A stretch of 64,000 nt of DNA. Source: Watersipora subatra. Lineage: Eukaryota > Bryozoa > Gymnolaemata > Cheilostomatida > Watersiporidae. The position numbers and the translations under genes are program-made. Each line of letters begins with the position of its first letter. Position 1 is the stretch's first letter. Location of the stretch: the NCBI RefSeq assembly GCF_963576615.1, contig NC_088715.1:57471302-57535301 (forward strand). Direction: 5' to 3'. The notes under the pieces are model-generated. The model saw only the letters and a program-made list of their open reading frames with translations, ran no database searches and was not told where the DNA came from. Of this stretch, positions 1 through 10,719 are shown piece by piece.

Positions 1-237
1 CCCTCTTTCCCCCCGGTCACGCGCTCGCGCATCGCCAGCCCTTCGCCTACGTTTATTTCTATAGACGTTGGGTGTTGGGTGTTGGGGTGTTCGGGGTGAG
101 CGGGTGGCGAGCGGACAGACGAGAGACCGCAATGGATTCGTTCGGGGCGGAAATCGCCCGAGACGAACCGACCCGTTCTATCTACGCGCTTCTTTAGTAG
201 TCGAAAACTACGAATAATGAAAACTTTTATCTACATT

Positions 238-239
<2 letters not shown>

Positions 240-303
<64 letters not shown>

Positions 304-305
304 TA
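240..305. repeat. (TA)n microsatellite
   Basis: Pure alternating TA followed by a short TGTATATATACATATATA end, itself an inverted repeat. The tract recurs in every spacer about 610-620 nt upstream of U2 and varies from 50 to 82 bp, so it is a useful length marker for tracing unit ancestry. It is self-complementary and could extrude a cruciform. Confidence 0.97.
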
Positions 306-314
306 AGAAATAGC

Positions 315-582
315 CTTAACGAAGGGCGGGGAGGGGGAGGGGGGGACGACTTCGAAAGGATGACCAAGACGAGTAGACTCCTCGCTACTCTACTCGCGAC
401 GAGATTAGAAGCGTTATTACGTAACTAGCTAGGAGAAACGAAAAGGCTAGCACTCGCGTATAGGCTTAACGAAGAGAGGGAGACGACTTCGAAAGAGAAA
501 GGCCGGTGAGAATAGCTTCGGTACTACCCGCGTCGAGATTAGAAGCGTTATTACGTAACTAGCTAGGAGAAGCGAATAGGCC
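315..582. repeat. Imperfect direct duplication inside the spacer
   Basis: Two related segments, 315-449 and 465-582, both start with CTTAACGAAG, continue through a GACGACTTCGAAAG stretch and end with GAGATTAGAAGCGTTATTAC followed by GTAACTAGCTAGGAGAA. The offset is 150 bp at the left and 134 bp at the right, so indels separate the copies; the first contains the G-tract. The pair is present in every unit, so the duplication predates array expansion. No function is apparent. Confidence 0.9.
324..345 (+). repeat. G-tract with quadruplex potential
   Basis: Runs of 3, 4, 5 and 7 G separated by single bases on the + strand satisfy the usual four-run pattern for an intramolecular G-quadruplex. It recurs 19 nt after the end of each (TA)n tract. 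The three spacers before the U2 copies at 59235, 61115 and 62972 carry a version shorter by 6 bp. Confidence 0.75.
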
Positions 583-740
583 ACTCTCGGCGCGCGCGAA
601 TGCCGTAATCCTTTAATTACATCTATACCGTAAAGAGAGTAAAGGCGAATCTAAAAGTTTTCTAAATACGCCGAAGGGAGTTTAAAAGTTGGCGCTTTCG
701 CGCCAGTTACCGAACGGGACGAGCGAGAGACCGACTCCGA

Positions 741-802
741 ACTAGTCGAGGTAGGCCGGACCGCTTCGGCGAGACGGGCGGACCGGAAAAAAAGCGACTA
801 GT
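741..802. promoter_or_regulatory. Conserved 8-bp inverted repeat upstream of U2 (candidate control element)
   Basis: ACTAGTCG at 741-748 and its exact complement CGACTAGT at 795-802 flank a GC-rich interval, at about -179 and -118 from the U2 start. The region is unchanged in A and B units. Distal elements of snRNA genes lie in this range, but no known consensus is recognised, so a regulatory role is inference from position, conservation and symmetry. Confidence 0.3.
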
Positions 803-898
803 CTTCGGCCCCGGCGAGGCCTCTCGGTTTCTTCGAGCGGCTCGTTCGCCCTAAACGGGGACACTCGCTCGGCGGCGAATCGGCCGCGACTGAGCGAC

Positions 899-910
899 GG
901 ACGGCCGTCC
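899..910. promoter_or_regulatory. Perfect 12-bp palindrome just upstream of U2
   Basis: GGACGGCCGTCC at -21 to -10 reads the same on both strands and occurs before every U2 copy. Core elements of Pol II snRNA promoters sit near -60 to -20. No match to the Drosophila PSEA or vertebrate PSE consensus is seen between -70 and -35, so the promoter itself is not identified by motif. Confidence 0.3.
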
Positions 911-919
911 GGGCAATTT

Positions 920-1106
920 ATCGCTTCTCGGCCTATTGGCTAAGATCAAAGTGTAGTATCTGTTCTAATCAGTTTAATATCTGATTCGCGGCGCATCGCG
1001 CCGCTACGATATTAATCTGATTTTTGGAACGAGATGGAGCGCGGAAGCTTGCTTCGGCTCCGTCACGGGTTGTCTCGGTATCGCAGTACCTCCGAGCACG
1101 GCCCAC
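920..1106 (+). ncRNA. U2: U2 spliceosomal snRNA, copy 1 (uninterrupted)
   Basis: U2 pairs with the intron branch point and with U6 in the spliceosome. Seen here: stem I (nt 11-14 with 19-22); GTGTAGTA at 32-39 holding the branch-point box GUAGUA (34-39); stem-loop IIa (49-53 with 62-66); a very GC-rich stem-loop IIb (69-75 with 79-85, loop ATC); Sm site ATTTTTGG (101-108, at 1020-1027); stem-loop III; stem-loop IV CTCGG/CCGAG (155-159 with 173-177). Length 187 nt against 188 in human and about 192 in Drosophila. The 3' end is placed by analogy with GGCCCA(A)C ends and is uncertain by a few nt. This is the reference copy for the array. Confidence 0.97.
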
Positions 1107-1123
1107 TCCCCTCGTCGGGAGGC

Positions 1124-1138
1124 ACGAAACGAAAGATA
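1124..1138 (+). terminator. Possible snRNA 3' box
   Basis: ACGAAACGAAAGATA begins about 18 nt after the U2 3' end, the place where Pol II snRNA genes carry the 3'-end formation signal (GTTTN0-3AAARNNAGA in vertebrates). The AAA.GAAAGA core is similar but the match is loose. The AGATAAACT ending is AGATTAACT in most other A units. Confidence 0.35.
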
Positions 1139-1145
1139 AACTGAA

Positions 1146-1207
1146 CCTACCTACTCGCCTACCTACTCGCCTACCTACCTACCTACCTACCTACCTACCT
1201 ACCTACC
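1146..1207. repeat. (CCTA)n microsatellite downstream of U2
   Basis: Tetranucleotide tract starting 40 nt after U2. Three versions occur: with two CTCG interruptions (first three units), uninterrupted (other A units), and with CCTATTAGCC plus CCCGCC interruptions (all B units). It is a reliable marker of unit type. Confidence 0.95.
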
Positions 1208-1234
1208 CACGCGCCTACCGGAAAAAAATCTTTT

Positions 1235-1273
1235 GCCGCGAGGCGGCGCTTTAAATTAACGCGCTTAGCGCGT
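1235..1273 (+). other. Two small inverted repeats after the CCTA tract
   Basis: GCCGC/GCGGC (1235-1239 with 1243-1247) and ACGCGCT/AGCGCGT (1259-1265 with 1267-1273). Both stems persist in A and B units; the B loop is GGG instead of GAG, leaving the stem unchanged. They may be hairpins in read-through RNA or DNA; a function is not shown. Confidence 0.5.
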
Positions 1274-1739
1274 AAATTCTTCCCGAATTCGCGAAAAAAA
1301 CGACGCGGAGCGCGAGGGCGACAGCTCCGATTTTAACTAGGCGAAAAGCGTGAAAGCGAGGCGCCGGCGACTACGCGGGCGCTTCTTCGACGCCCGTTAG
1401 CCGCGCCGACTAGCGTTCGCCGCGATCGAGCGCCCGTTTCGCGCGCGTTCGCTTTCGACTAAGCGCTCAGCCGTCGCTCCGAAACTTTCGTCGCCGCCTC
1501 CGCCCTCTTTCCCCCCGGTCACGCGCTCGCGCATCGCCAGCCCTTCGCCTACGTTTATTTCTATAGACGTTGGGTGTTGGGTGTTGGGGTGTTCGGGGTG
1601 AGCGGGTGGCGAGCGGACAGACGAGAGACCGCAATGGATTCGTTCGGGGCGGAAATCGCCCGAGACGAACCGACCCGTTCTATCTACGCGCTTCTTTAGT
1701 AGTCGAAAACTACGAATAATGAAAACTTTTATCTACATT

Positions 1740-1805
<66 letters not shown>

Positions 1806-2421
1806 TAAGAAATAGCCTTAACGAAGGGCGGGGAGGGGGAGGGGGGGACGACTTCGAAAGGATGACCAAGACGAGTAGACTCCTCGCTACTCTACTCGCG
1901 ACGAGATTAGAAGCGTTATTACGTAACTAGCTAGGAGAAACGAAAAGGCTAGCACTCGCGTATAGGCTTAACGAAGAGAGGGAGACGACTTCGAAAGAGA
2001 AAGGCCGGTGAGAATAGCTTCGGTACTACCCGCGTCGAGATTAGAAGCGTTATTACGTAACTAGCTAGGAGAAGCGAATAGGCCACTCTCGGCGCGCGCG
2101 AATGCCGTAATCCTTTAATTACATCTATACCGTAAAGAGAGTAAAGGCGAATCTAAAAGTTTTCTAAATACGCCGAAGGGAGTTTAAAAGTTGGCGCTTT
2201 CGCGCCAGTTACCGAACGGGACGAGCGAGAGACCGACTCCGAACTAGTCGAGGTAGGCCGGACCGCTTCGGCGAGACGGGCGGACCGGAAAAAAAGCGAC
2301 TAGTCTTCGGCCCCGGCGAGGCCTCTCGGTTTCTTCGAGCGGCTCGTTCGCCCTAAACGGGGACACTCGCTCGGCGGCGAATCGGCCGCGACTGAGCGAC
2401 GGACGGCCGTCCGGGCAATTT

Positions 2422-2608
2422 ATCGCTTCTCGGCCTATTGGCTAAGATCAAAGTGTAGTATCTGTTCTAATCAGTTTAATATCTGATTCGCGGCGCATCG
2501 CGCCGCTACGATATTAATCTGATTTTTGGAACGAGATGGAGCGCGGAAGCTTGCTTCGGCTCCGTCACGGGTTGTCTCGGTATCGCAGTACCTCCGAGCA
2601 CGGCCCAC
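2422..2608 (+). ncRNA. U2: U2 snRNA, copy 2 (uninterrupted)
   Basis: Same sequence as copy 1, 1502 bp downstream. Branch-point box, Sm site (2522-2529) and stem-loop IV are intact. Confidence 0.97.
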
Positions 2609-3241
2609 TCCCCTCGTCGGGAGGCACGAAACGAAAGATAAACTGAACCTACCTACTCGCCTACCTACTCGCCTACCTACCTACCTACCTACCTACCTAC
2701 CTACCTACCCACGCGCCTACCGGAAAAAAATCTTTTGCCGCGAGGCGGCGCTTTAAATTAACGCGCTTAGCGCGTAAATTCTTCCCGAATTCGCGAAAAA
2801 AACGACGCGGAGCGCGAGGGCGACAGCTCCGATTTTAACTAGGCGAAAAGCGTGAAAGCGAGGCGCCGGCGACTACGCGGGCGCTTCTTCGACGCCCGTT
2901 AGCCGCGCCGACTAGCGTTCGCCGCGATCGAGCGCCCGTTTCGCGCGCGTTCGCTTTCGACTAAGCGCTCAGCCGTCGCTCCGAAACTTTCGTCGCCGCC
3001 TCCGCCCTCTTTCCCCCCGGTCACGCGCTCGCGCATCGCCAGCCCTTCGCCTACGTTTATTTCTATAGACGTTGGGTGTTGGGTGTTGGGGTGTTCGGGG
3101 TGAGCGGGTGGCGAGCGGACAGACGAGAGACCGCAATGGATTCGTTCGGGGCGGAAATCGCCCGAGACGAACCGACCCGTTCTATCTACGCGCTTCTTTA
3201 GTAGTCGAAAACTACGAATAATGAAAACTTTTATCTACATT

Positions 3242-3307
<66 letters not shown>

Positions 3308-3923
3308 TAAGAAATAGCCTTAACGAAGGGCGGGGAGGGGGAGGGGGGGACGACTTCGAAAGGATGACCAAGACGAGTAGACTCCTCGCTACTCTACTCG
3401 CGACGAGATTAGAAGCGTTATTACGTAACTAGCTAGGAGAAACGAAAAGGCTAGCACTCGCGTATAGGCTTAACGAAGAGAGGGAGACGACTTCGAAAGA
3501 GAAAGGCCGGTGAGAATAGCTTCGGTACTACCCGCGTCGAGATTAGAAGCGTTATTACGTAACTAGCTAGGAGAAGCGAATAGGCCACTCTCGGCGCGCG
3601 CGAATGCCGTAATCCTTTAATTACATCTATACCGTAAAGAGAGTAAAGGCGAATCTAAAAGTTTTCTAAATACGCCGAAGGGAGTTTAAAAGTTGGCGCT
3701 TTCGCGCCAGTTACCGAACGGGACGAGCGAGAGACCGACTCCGAACTAGTCGAGGTAGGCCGGACCGCTTCGGCGAGACGGGCGGACCGGAAAAAAAGCG
3801 ACTAGTCTTCGGCCCCGGCGAGGCCTCTCGGTTTCTTCGAGCGGCTCGTTCGCCCTAAACGGGGACACTCGCTCGGCGGCGAATCGGCCGCGACTGAGCG
3901 ACGGACGGCCGTCCGGGCAATTT
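2609..3923 (+). repeat. U2 array spacer, A type, long CCTA form
   Basis: Appears identical to the spacer after copy 1. (TA)n at 3244-3309; minisatellite unexpanded. Confidence 0.95.
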
Positions 3924-4110
3924 ATCGCTTCTCGGCCTATTGGCTAAGATCAAAGTGTAGTATCTGTTCTAATCAGTTTAATATCTGATTCGCGGCGCAT
4001 CGCGCCGCTACGATATTAATCTGATTTTTGGAACGAGATGGAGCGCGGAAGCTTGCTTCGGCTCCGTCACGGGTTGTCTCGGTATCGCAGTACCTCCGAG
4101 CACGGCCCAC
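3924..4110 (+). ncRNA. U2: U2 snRNA, copy 3 (uninterrupted)
   Basis: Third 1502-bp step; all U2 landmarks intact. The last copy followed by the long CCTA tract. Confidence 0.97.
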
Positions 4111-4743
4111 TCCCCTCGTCGGGAGGCACGAAACGAAAGATAAACTGAACCTACCTACTCGCCTACCTACTCGCCTACCTACCTACCTACCTACCTACCT
4201 ACCTACCTACCCACGCGCCTACCGGAAAAAAATCTTTTGCCGCGAGGCGGCGCTTTAAATTAACGCGCTTAGCGCGTAAATTCTTCCCGAATTCGCGAAA
4301 AAAACGACGCGGAGCGCGAGGGCGACAGCTCCGATTTTAACTAGGCGAAAAGCGTGAAAGCGAGGCGCCGGCGACTACGCGGGCGCTTCTTCGACGCCCG
4401 TTAGCCGCGCCGACTAGCGTTCGCCGCGATCGAGCGCCCGTTTCGCGCGCGTTCGCTTTCGACTAAGCGCTCAGCCGTCGCTCCGAAACTTTCGTCGCCG
4501 CCTCCGCCCTCTTTCCCCCCGGTCACGCGCTCGCGCATCGCCAGCCCTTCGCCTACGTTTATTTCTATAGACGTTGGGTGTTGGGTGTTGGGGTGTTCGG
4601 GGTGAGCGGGTGGCGAGCGGACAGACGAGAGACCGCAATGGATTCGTTCGGGGCGGAAATCGCCCGAGACGAACCGACCCGTTCTATCTACGCGCTTCTT
4701 TAGTAGTCGAAAACTACGAATAATGAAAACTTTTATCTACATT

Positions 4744-4809
<66 letters not shown>

Positions 4810-5425
4810 TAAGAAATAGCCTTAACGAAGGGCGGGGAGGGGGAGGGGGGGACGACTTCGAAAGGATGACCAAGACGAGTAGACTCCTCGCTACTCTACT
4901 CGCGACGAGATTAGAAGCGTTATTACGTAACTAGCTAGGAGAAACGAAAAGGCTAGCACTCGCGTATAGGCTTAACGAAGAGAGGGAGACGACTTCGAAA
5001 GAGAAAGGCCGGTGAGAATAGCTTCGGTACTACCCGCGTCGAGATTAGAAGCGTTATTACGTAACTAGCTAGGAGAAGCGAATAGGCCACTCTCGGCGCG
5101 CGCGAATGCCGTAATCCTTTAATTACATCTATACCGTAAAGAGAGTAAAGGCGAATCTAAAAGTTTTCTAAATACGCCGAAGGGAGTTTAAAAGTTGGCG
5201 CTTTCGCGCCAGTTACCGAACGGGACGAGCGAGAGACCGACTCCGAACTAGTCGAGGTAGGCCGGACCGCTTCGGCGAGACGGGCGGACCGGAAAAAAAG
5301 CGACTAGTCTTCGGCCCCGGCGAGGCCTCTCGGTTTCTTCGAGCGGCTCGTTCGCCCTAAACGGGGACACTCGCTCGGCGGCGAATCGGCCGCGACTGAG
5401 CGACGGACGGCCGTCCGGGCAATTT
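4111..5425 (+). repeat. U2 array spacer, A type, long CCTA form
   Basis: As after copies 1 and 2. (TA)n at 4746-4811; minisatellite unexpanded. Confidence 0.95.
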
Positions 5426-5612
5426 ATCGCTTCTCGGCCTATTGGCTAAGATCAAAGTGTAGTATCTGTTCTAATCAGTTTAATATCTGATTCGCGGCGC
5501 ATCGCGCCGCTACGATATTAATCTGATTTTTGGAACGAGATGGAGCGCGGAAGCTTGCTTCGGCTCCGTCACGGGTTGTCTCGGTATCGCAGTACCTCCG
5601 AGCACGGCCCAC
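5426..5612 (+). ncRNA. U2: U2 snRNA, copy 4 (uninterrupted)
   Basis: Intact U2. Its 3' flank begins the AGATTAACT / pure CCTA version, which shortens the unit to 1478 bp. Confidence 0.97.
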
Positions 5613-6221
5613 TCCCCTCGTCGGGAGGCACGAAACGAAAGATTAACTGAACCTACCTACCTACCTACCTACCTACCTACCTACCTACCCACGCGCCTAC
5701 CGGAAAAAAATCTTTTGCCGCGAGGCGGCGCTTTAAATTAACGCGCTTAGCGCGTAAATTCTTCCCGAATTCGCGAAAAAAACGACGCGGAGCGCGAGGG
5801 CGACAGCTCCGATTTTAACTAGGCGAAAAGCGTGAAAGCGAGGCGCCGGCGACTACGCGGGCGCTTCTTCGACGCCCGTTAGCCGCGCCGACTAGCGTTC
5901 GCCGCGATCGAGCGCCCGTTTCGCGCGCGTTCGCTTTCGACTAAGCGCTCAGCCGTCGCTCCGAAACTTTCGTCGCCGCCTCCGCCCTCTTTCCCCCCGG
6001 TCACGCGCTCGCGCATCGCCAGCCCTTCGCCTACGTTTATTTCTATAGACGTTGGGTGTTGGGTGTTGGGGTGTTCGGGGTGAGCGGGTGGCGAGCGGAC
6101 AGACGAGAGACCGCAATGGATTCGTTCGGGGCGGAAATCGCCCGAGACGAACCGACCCGTTCTATCTACGCGCTTCTTTAGTAGTCGAAAACTACGAATA
6201 ATGAAAACTTTTATCTACATT

Positions 6222-6287
<66 letters not shown>

Positions 6288-6903
6288 TAAGAAATAGCCT
6301 TAACGAAGGGCGGGGAGGGGGAGGGGGGGACGACTTCGAAAGGATGACCAAGACGAGTAGACTCCTCGCTACTCTACTCGCGACGAGATTAGAAGCGTTA
6401 TTACGTAACTAGCTAGGAGAAACGAAAAGGCTAGCACTCGCGTATAGGCTTAACGAAGAGAGGGAGACGACTTCGAAAGAGAAAGGCCGGTGAGAATAGC
6501 TTCGGTACTACCCGCGTCGAGATTAGAAGCGTTATTACGTAACTAGCTAGGAGAAGCGAATAGGCCACTCTCGGCGCGCGCGAATGCCGTAATCCTTTAA
6601 TTACATCTATACCGTAAAGAGAGTAAAGGCGAATCTAAAAGTTTTCTAAATACGCCGAAGGGAGTTTAAAAGTTGGCGCTTTCGCGCCAGTTACCGAACG
6701 GGACGAGCGAGAGACCGACTCCGAACTAGTCGAGGTAGGCCGGACCGCTTCGGCGAGACGGGCGGACCGGAAAAAAAGCGACTAGTCTTCGGCCCCGGCG
6801 AGGCCTCTCGGTTTCTTCGAGCGGCTCGTTCGCCCTAAACGGGGACACTCGCTCGGCGGCGAATCGGCCGCGACTGAGCGACGGACGGCCGTCCGGGCAA
6901 TTT
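5613..6903 (+). repeat. U2 array spacer, A type, short CCTA form
   Basis: Lacks the two CTCG interruptions of the CCTA tract. Minisatellite unexpanded; A-type flank; (TA)n at 6224-6289. Confidence 0.95.
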
Positions 6904-7090
6904 ATCGCTTCTCGGCCTATTGGCTAAGATCAAAGTGTAGTATCTGTTCTAATCAGTTTAATATCTGATTCGCGGCGCATCGCGCCGCTACGATATTAAT
7001 CTGATTTTTGGAACGAGATGGAGCGCGGAAGCTTGCTTCGGCTCCGTCACGGGTTGTCTCGGTATCGCAGTACCTCCGAGCACGGCCCAC
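6904..7090 (+). ncRNA. U2: U2 snRNA, copy 5 (uninterrupted)
   Basis: Intact, 1478 bp after copy 4, no difference noticed. Confidence 0.97.
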
Positions 7091-7699
7091 TCCCCTCGTC
7101 GGGAGGCACGAAACGAAAGATTAACTGAACCTACCTACCTACCTACCTACCTACCTACCTACCTACCCACGCGCCTACCGGAAAAAAATCTTTTGCCGCG
7201 AGGCGGCGCTTTAAATTAACGCGCTTAGCGCGTAAATTCTTCCCGAATTCGCGAAAAAAACGACGCGGAGCGCGAGGGCGACAGCTCCGATTTTAACTAG
7301 GCGAAAAGCGTGAAAGCGAGGCGCCGGCGACTACGCGGGCGCTTCTTCGACGCCCGTTAGCCGCGCCGACTAGCGTTCGCCGCGATCGAGCGCCCGTTTC
7401 GCGCGCGTTCGCTTTCGACTAAGCGCTCAGCCGTCGCTCCGAAACTTTCGTCGCCGCCTCCGCCCTCTTTCCCCCCGGTCACGCGCTCGCGCATCGCCAG
7501 CCCTTCGCCTACGTTTATTTCTATAGACGTTGGGTGTTGGGTGTTGGGGTGTTCGGGGTGAGCGGGTGGCGAGCGGACAGACGAGAGACCGCAATGGATT
7601 CGTTCGGGGCGGAAATCGCCCGAGACGAACCGACCCGTTCTATCTACGCGCTTCTTTAGTAGTCGAAAACTACGAATAATGAAAACTTTTATCTACATT

Positions 7700-7765
<66 letters not shown>

Positions 7766-8381
7766 TAAGAAATAGCCTTAACGAAGGGCGGGGAGGGGGA
7801 GGGGGGGACGACTTCGAAAGGATGACCAAGACGAGTAGACTCCTCGCTACTCTACTCGCGACGAGATTAGAAGCGTTATTACGTAACTAGCTAGGAGAAA
7901 CGAAAAGGCTAGCACTCGCGTATAGGCTTAACGAAGAGAGGGAGACGACTTCGAAAGAGAAAGGCCGGTGAGAATAGCTTCGGTACTACCCGCGTCGAGA
8001 TTAGAAGCGTTATTACGTAACTAGCTAGGAGAAGCGAATAGGCCACTCTCGGCGCGCGCGAATGCCGTAATCCTTTAATTACATCTATACCGTAAAGAGA
8101 GTAAAGGCGAATCTAAAAGTTTTCTAAATACGCCGAAGGGAGTTTAAAAGTTGGCGCTTTCGCGCCAGTTACCGAACGGGACGAGCGAGAGACCGACTCC
8201 GAACTAGTCGAGGTAGGCCGGACCGCTTCGGCGAGACGGGCGGACCGGAAAAAAAGCGACTAGTCTTCGGCCCCGGCGAGGCCTCTCGGTTTCTTCGAGC
8301 GGCTCGTTCGCCCTAAACGGGGACACTCGCTCGGCGGCGAATCGGCCGCGACTGAGCGACGGACGGCCGTCCGGGCAATTT
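7091..8381 (+). repeat. U2 array spacer, A type, short CCTA form
   Basis: (TA)n at 7702-7767; minisatellite unexpanded; no gene. Confidence 0.95.
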
Positions 8382-8568
8382 ATCGCTTCTCGGCCTATTG
8401 GCTAAGATCAAAGTGTAGTATCTGTTCTAATCAGTTTAATATCTGATTCGCGGCGCATCGCGCCGCTACGATATTAATCTGATTTTTGGAACGAGATGGA
8501 GCGCGGAAGCTTGCTTCGGCTCCGTCACGGGTTGTCTCGGTATCGCAGTACCTCCGAGCACGGCCCAC
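8382..8568 (+). ncRNA. U2: U2 snRNA, copy 6 (uninterrupted)
   Basis: Intact, 1478 bp after copy 5. Confidence 0.97.
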
Positions 8569-9177
8569 TCCCCTCGTCGGGAGGCACGAAACGAAAGATT
8601 AACTGAACCTACCTACCTACCTACCTACCTACCTACCTACCTACCCACGCGCCTACCGGAAAAAAATCTTTTGCCGCGAGGCGGCGCTTTAAATTAACGC
8701 GCTTAGCGCGTAAATTCTTCCCGAATTCGCGAAAAAAACGACGCGGAGCGCGAGGGCGACAGCTCCGATTTTAACTAGGCGAAAAGCGTGAAAGCGAGGC
8801 GCCGGCGACTACGCGGGCGCTTCTTCGACGCCCGTTAGCCGCGCCGACTAGCGTTCGCCGCGATCGAGCGCCCGTTTCGCGCGCGTTCGCTTTCGACTAA
8901 GCGCTCAGCCGTCGCTCCGAAACTTTCGTCGCCGCCTCCGCCCTCTTTCCCCCCGGTCACGCGCTCGCGCATCGCCAGCCCTTCGCCTACGTTTATTTCT
9001 ATAGACGTTGGGTGTTGGGTGTTGGGGTGTTCGGGGTGAGCGGGTGGCGAGCGGACAGACGAGAGACCGCAATGGATTCGTTCGGGGCGGAAATCGCCCG
9101 AGACGAACCGACCCGTTCTATCTACGCGCTTCTTTAGTAGTCGAAAACTACGAATAATGAAAACTTTTATCTACATT

Positions 9178-9243
<66 letters not shown>

Positions 9244-9859
9244 TAAGAAATAGCCTTAACGAAGGGCGGGGAGGGGGAGGGGGGGACGACTTCGAAAGGA
9301 TGACCAAGACGAGTAGACTCCTCGCTACTCTACTCGCGACGAGATTAGAAGCGTTATTACGTAACTAGCTAGGAGAAACGAAAAGGCTAGCACTCGCGTA
9401 TAGGCTTAACGAAGAGAGGGAGACGACTTCGAAAGAGAAAGGCCGGTGAGAATAGCTTCGGTACTACCCGCGTCGAGATTAGAAGCGTTATTACGTAACT
9501 AGCTAGGAGAAGCGAATAGGCCACTCTCGGCGCGCGCGAATGCCGTAATCCTTTAATTACATCTATACCGTAAAGAGAGTAAAGGCGAATCTAAAAGTTT
9601 TCTAAATACGCCGAAGGGAGTTTAAAAGTTGGCGCTTTCGCGCCAGTTACCGAACGGGACGAGCGAGAGACCGACTCCGAACTAGTCGAGGTAGGCCGGA
9701 CCGCTTCGGCGAGACGGGCGGACCGGAAAAAAAGCGACTAGTCTTCGGCCCCGGCGAGGCCTCTCGGTTTCTTCGAGCGGCTCGTTCGCCCTAAACGGGG
9801 ACACTCGCTCGGCGGCGAATCGGCCGCGACTGAGCGACGGACGGCCGTCCGGGCAATTT
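8569..9859 (+). repeat. U2 array spacer, A type, short CCTA form
   Basis: (TA)n at 9180-9245; minisatellite unexpanded; no gene. Confidence 0.95.
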
Positions 9860-10046
9860 ATCGCTTCTCGGCCTATTGGCTAAGATCAAAGTGTAGTATC
9901 TGTTCTAATCAGTTTAATATCTGATTCGCGGCGCATCGCGCCGCTACGATATTAATCTGATTTTTGGAACGAGATGGAGCGCGGAAGCTTGCTTCGGCTC
10001 CGTCACGGGTTGTCTCGGTATCGCAGTACCTCCGAGCACGGCCCAC
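9860..10046 (+). ncRNA. U2: U2 snRNA, copy 7 (uninterrupted)
   Basis: Last copy of the left block of seven uninterrupted genes. Confidence 0.97.
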
Positions 10047-10655
10047 TCCCCTCGTCGGGAGGCACGAAACGAAAGATTAACTGAACCTACCTACCTACCT
10101 ACCTACCTACCTACCTACCTACCCACGCGCCTACCGGAAAAAAATCTTTTGCCGCGAGGCGGCGCTTTAAATTAACGCGCTTAGCGCGTAAATTCTTCCC
10201 GAATTCGCGAAAAAAACGACGCGGAGCGCGAGGGCGACAGCTCCGATTTTAACTAGGCGAAAAGCGTGAAAGCGAGGCGCCGGCGACTACGCGGGCGCTT
10301 CTTCGACGCCCGTTAGCCGCGCCGACTAGCGTTCGCCGCGATCGAGCGCCCGTTTCGCGCGCGTTCGCTTTCGACTAAGCGCTCAGCCGTCGCTCCGAAA
10401 CTTTCGTCGCCGCCTCCGCCCTCTTTCCCCCCGGTCACGCGCTCGCGCATCGCCAGCCCTTCGCCTACGTTTATTTCTATAGACGTTGGGTGTTGGGTGT
10501 TGGGGTGTTCGGGGTGAGCGGGTGGCGAGCGGACAGACGAGAGACCGCAATGGATTCGTTCGGGGCGGAAATCGCCCGAGACGAACCGACCCGTTCTATC
10601 TACGCGCTTCTTTAGTAGTCGAAAACTACGAATAATGAAAACTTTTATCTACATT

Positions 10656-10719
<64 letters not shown>

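Larger units (their letters stand above)
1..919 (+). repeat. U2 array spacer, A type, left-truncated
   Basis: Partial intergenic spacer leading into the first U2, used here as the reference for the 5' half of all spacers. In order: a pyrimidine-rich stretch (1-60), an unexpanded G-rich motif (70-98), the A-type marker CAATGGATTCG (130-140), a (TA)n tract (240-305), a G-tract (324-345), an imperfect direct duplication (315-449 and 465-582), then about 340 bp of 5' flank that is nearly invariant in all 37 units. No gene is seen; small open frames over the TA tract only read dinucleotide repeats as Tyr-Ile. Confidence 0.95.
1107..2421 (+). repeat. U2 array spacer, A type, long CCTA form
   Basis: Intergenic spacer of the 1502-bp unit. 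The CCTA tract (1146-1207) carries two CTCG interruptions found only in the first three units. The minisatellite is unexpanded; A-type flank marker CAATGGATTCG; (TA)n at 1742-1807. No gene seen. Confidence 0.95.

Noticed and set aside
70-98. Telomere-like repeat (GGGTGTT)
   Set aside because: Only two to three degenerate copies, unlike TTAGG or TTAGGG, and internal to every spacer; better explained as the seed of the 9-bp minisatellite.
237-428. Small open frame reading Tyr-Ile repeats then a Gly-rich stretch, repeated in most units
   Set aside because: It is a translation of the (TA)n tract and G-tract, with its length set by the microsatellite and a non-ATG start in many copies; it disappears in units with other TA lengths.
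1024-1254. Frame of 76 codons starting in the Sm site of U2 and running into the CCTA tract
   Set aside because: It overlaps the snRNA itself, starts at TTG and ends in simple repeat; no protein family is recognisable.
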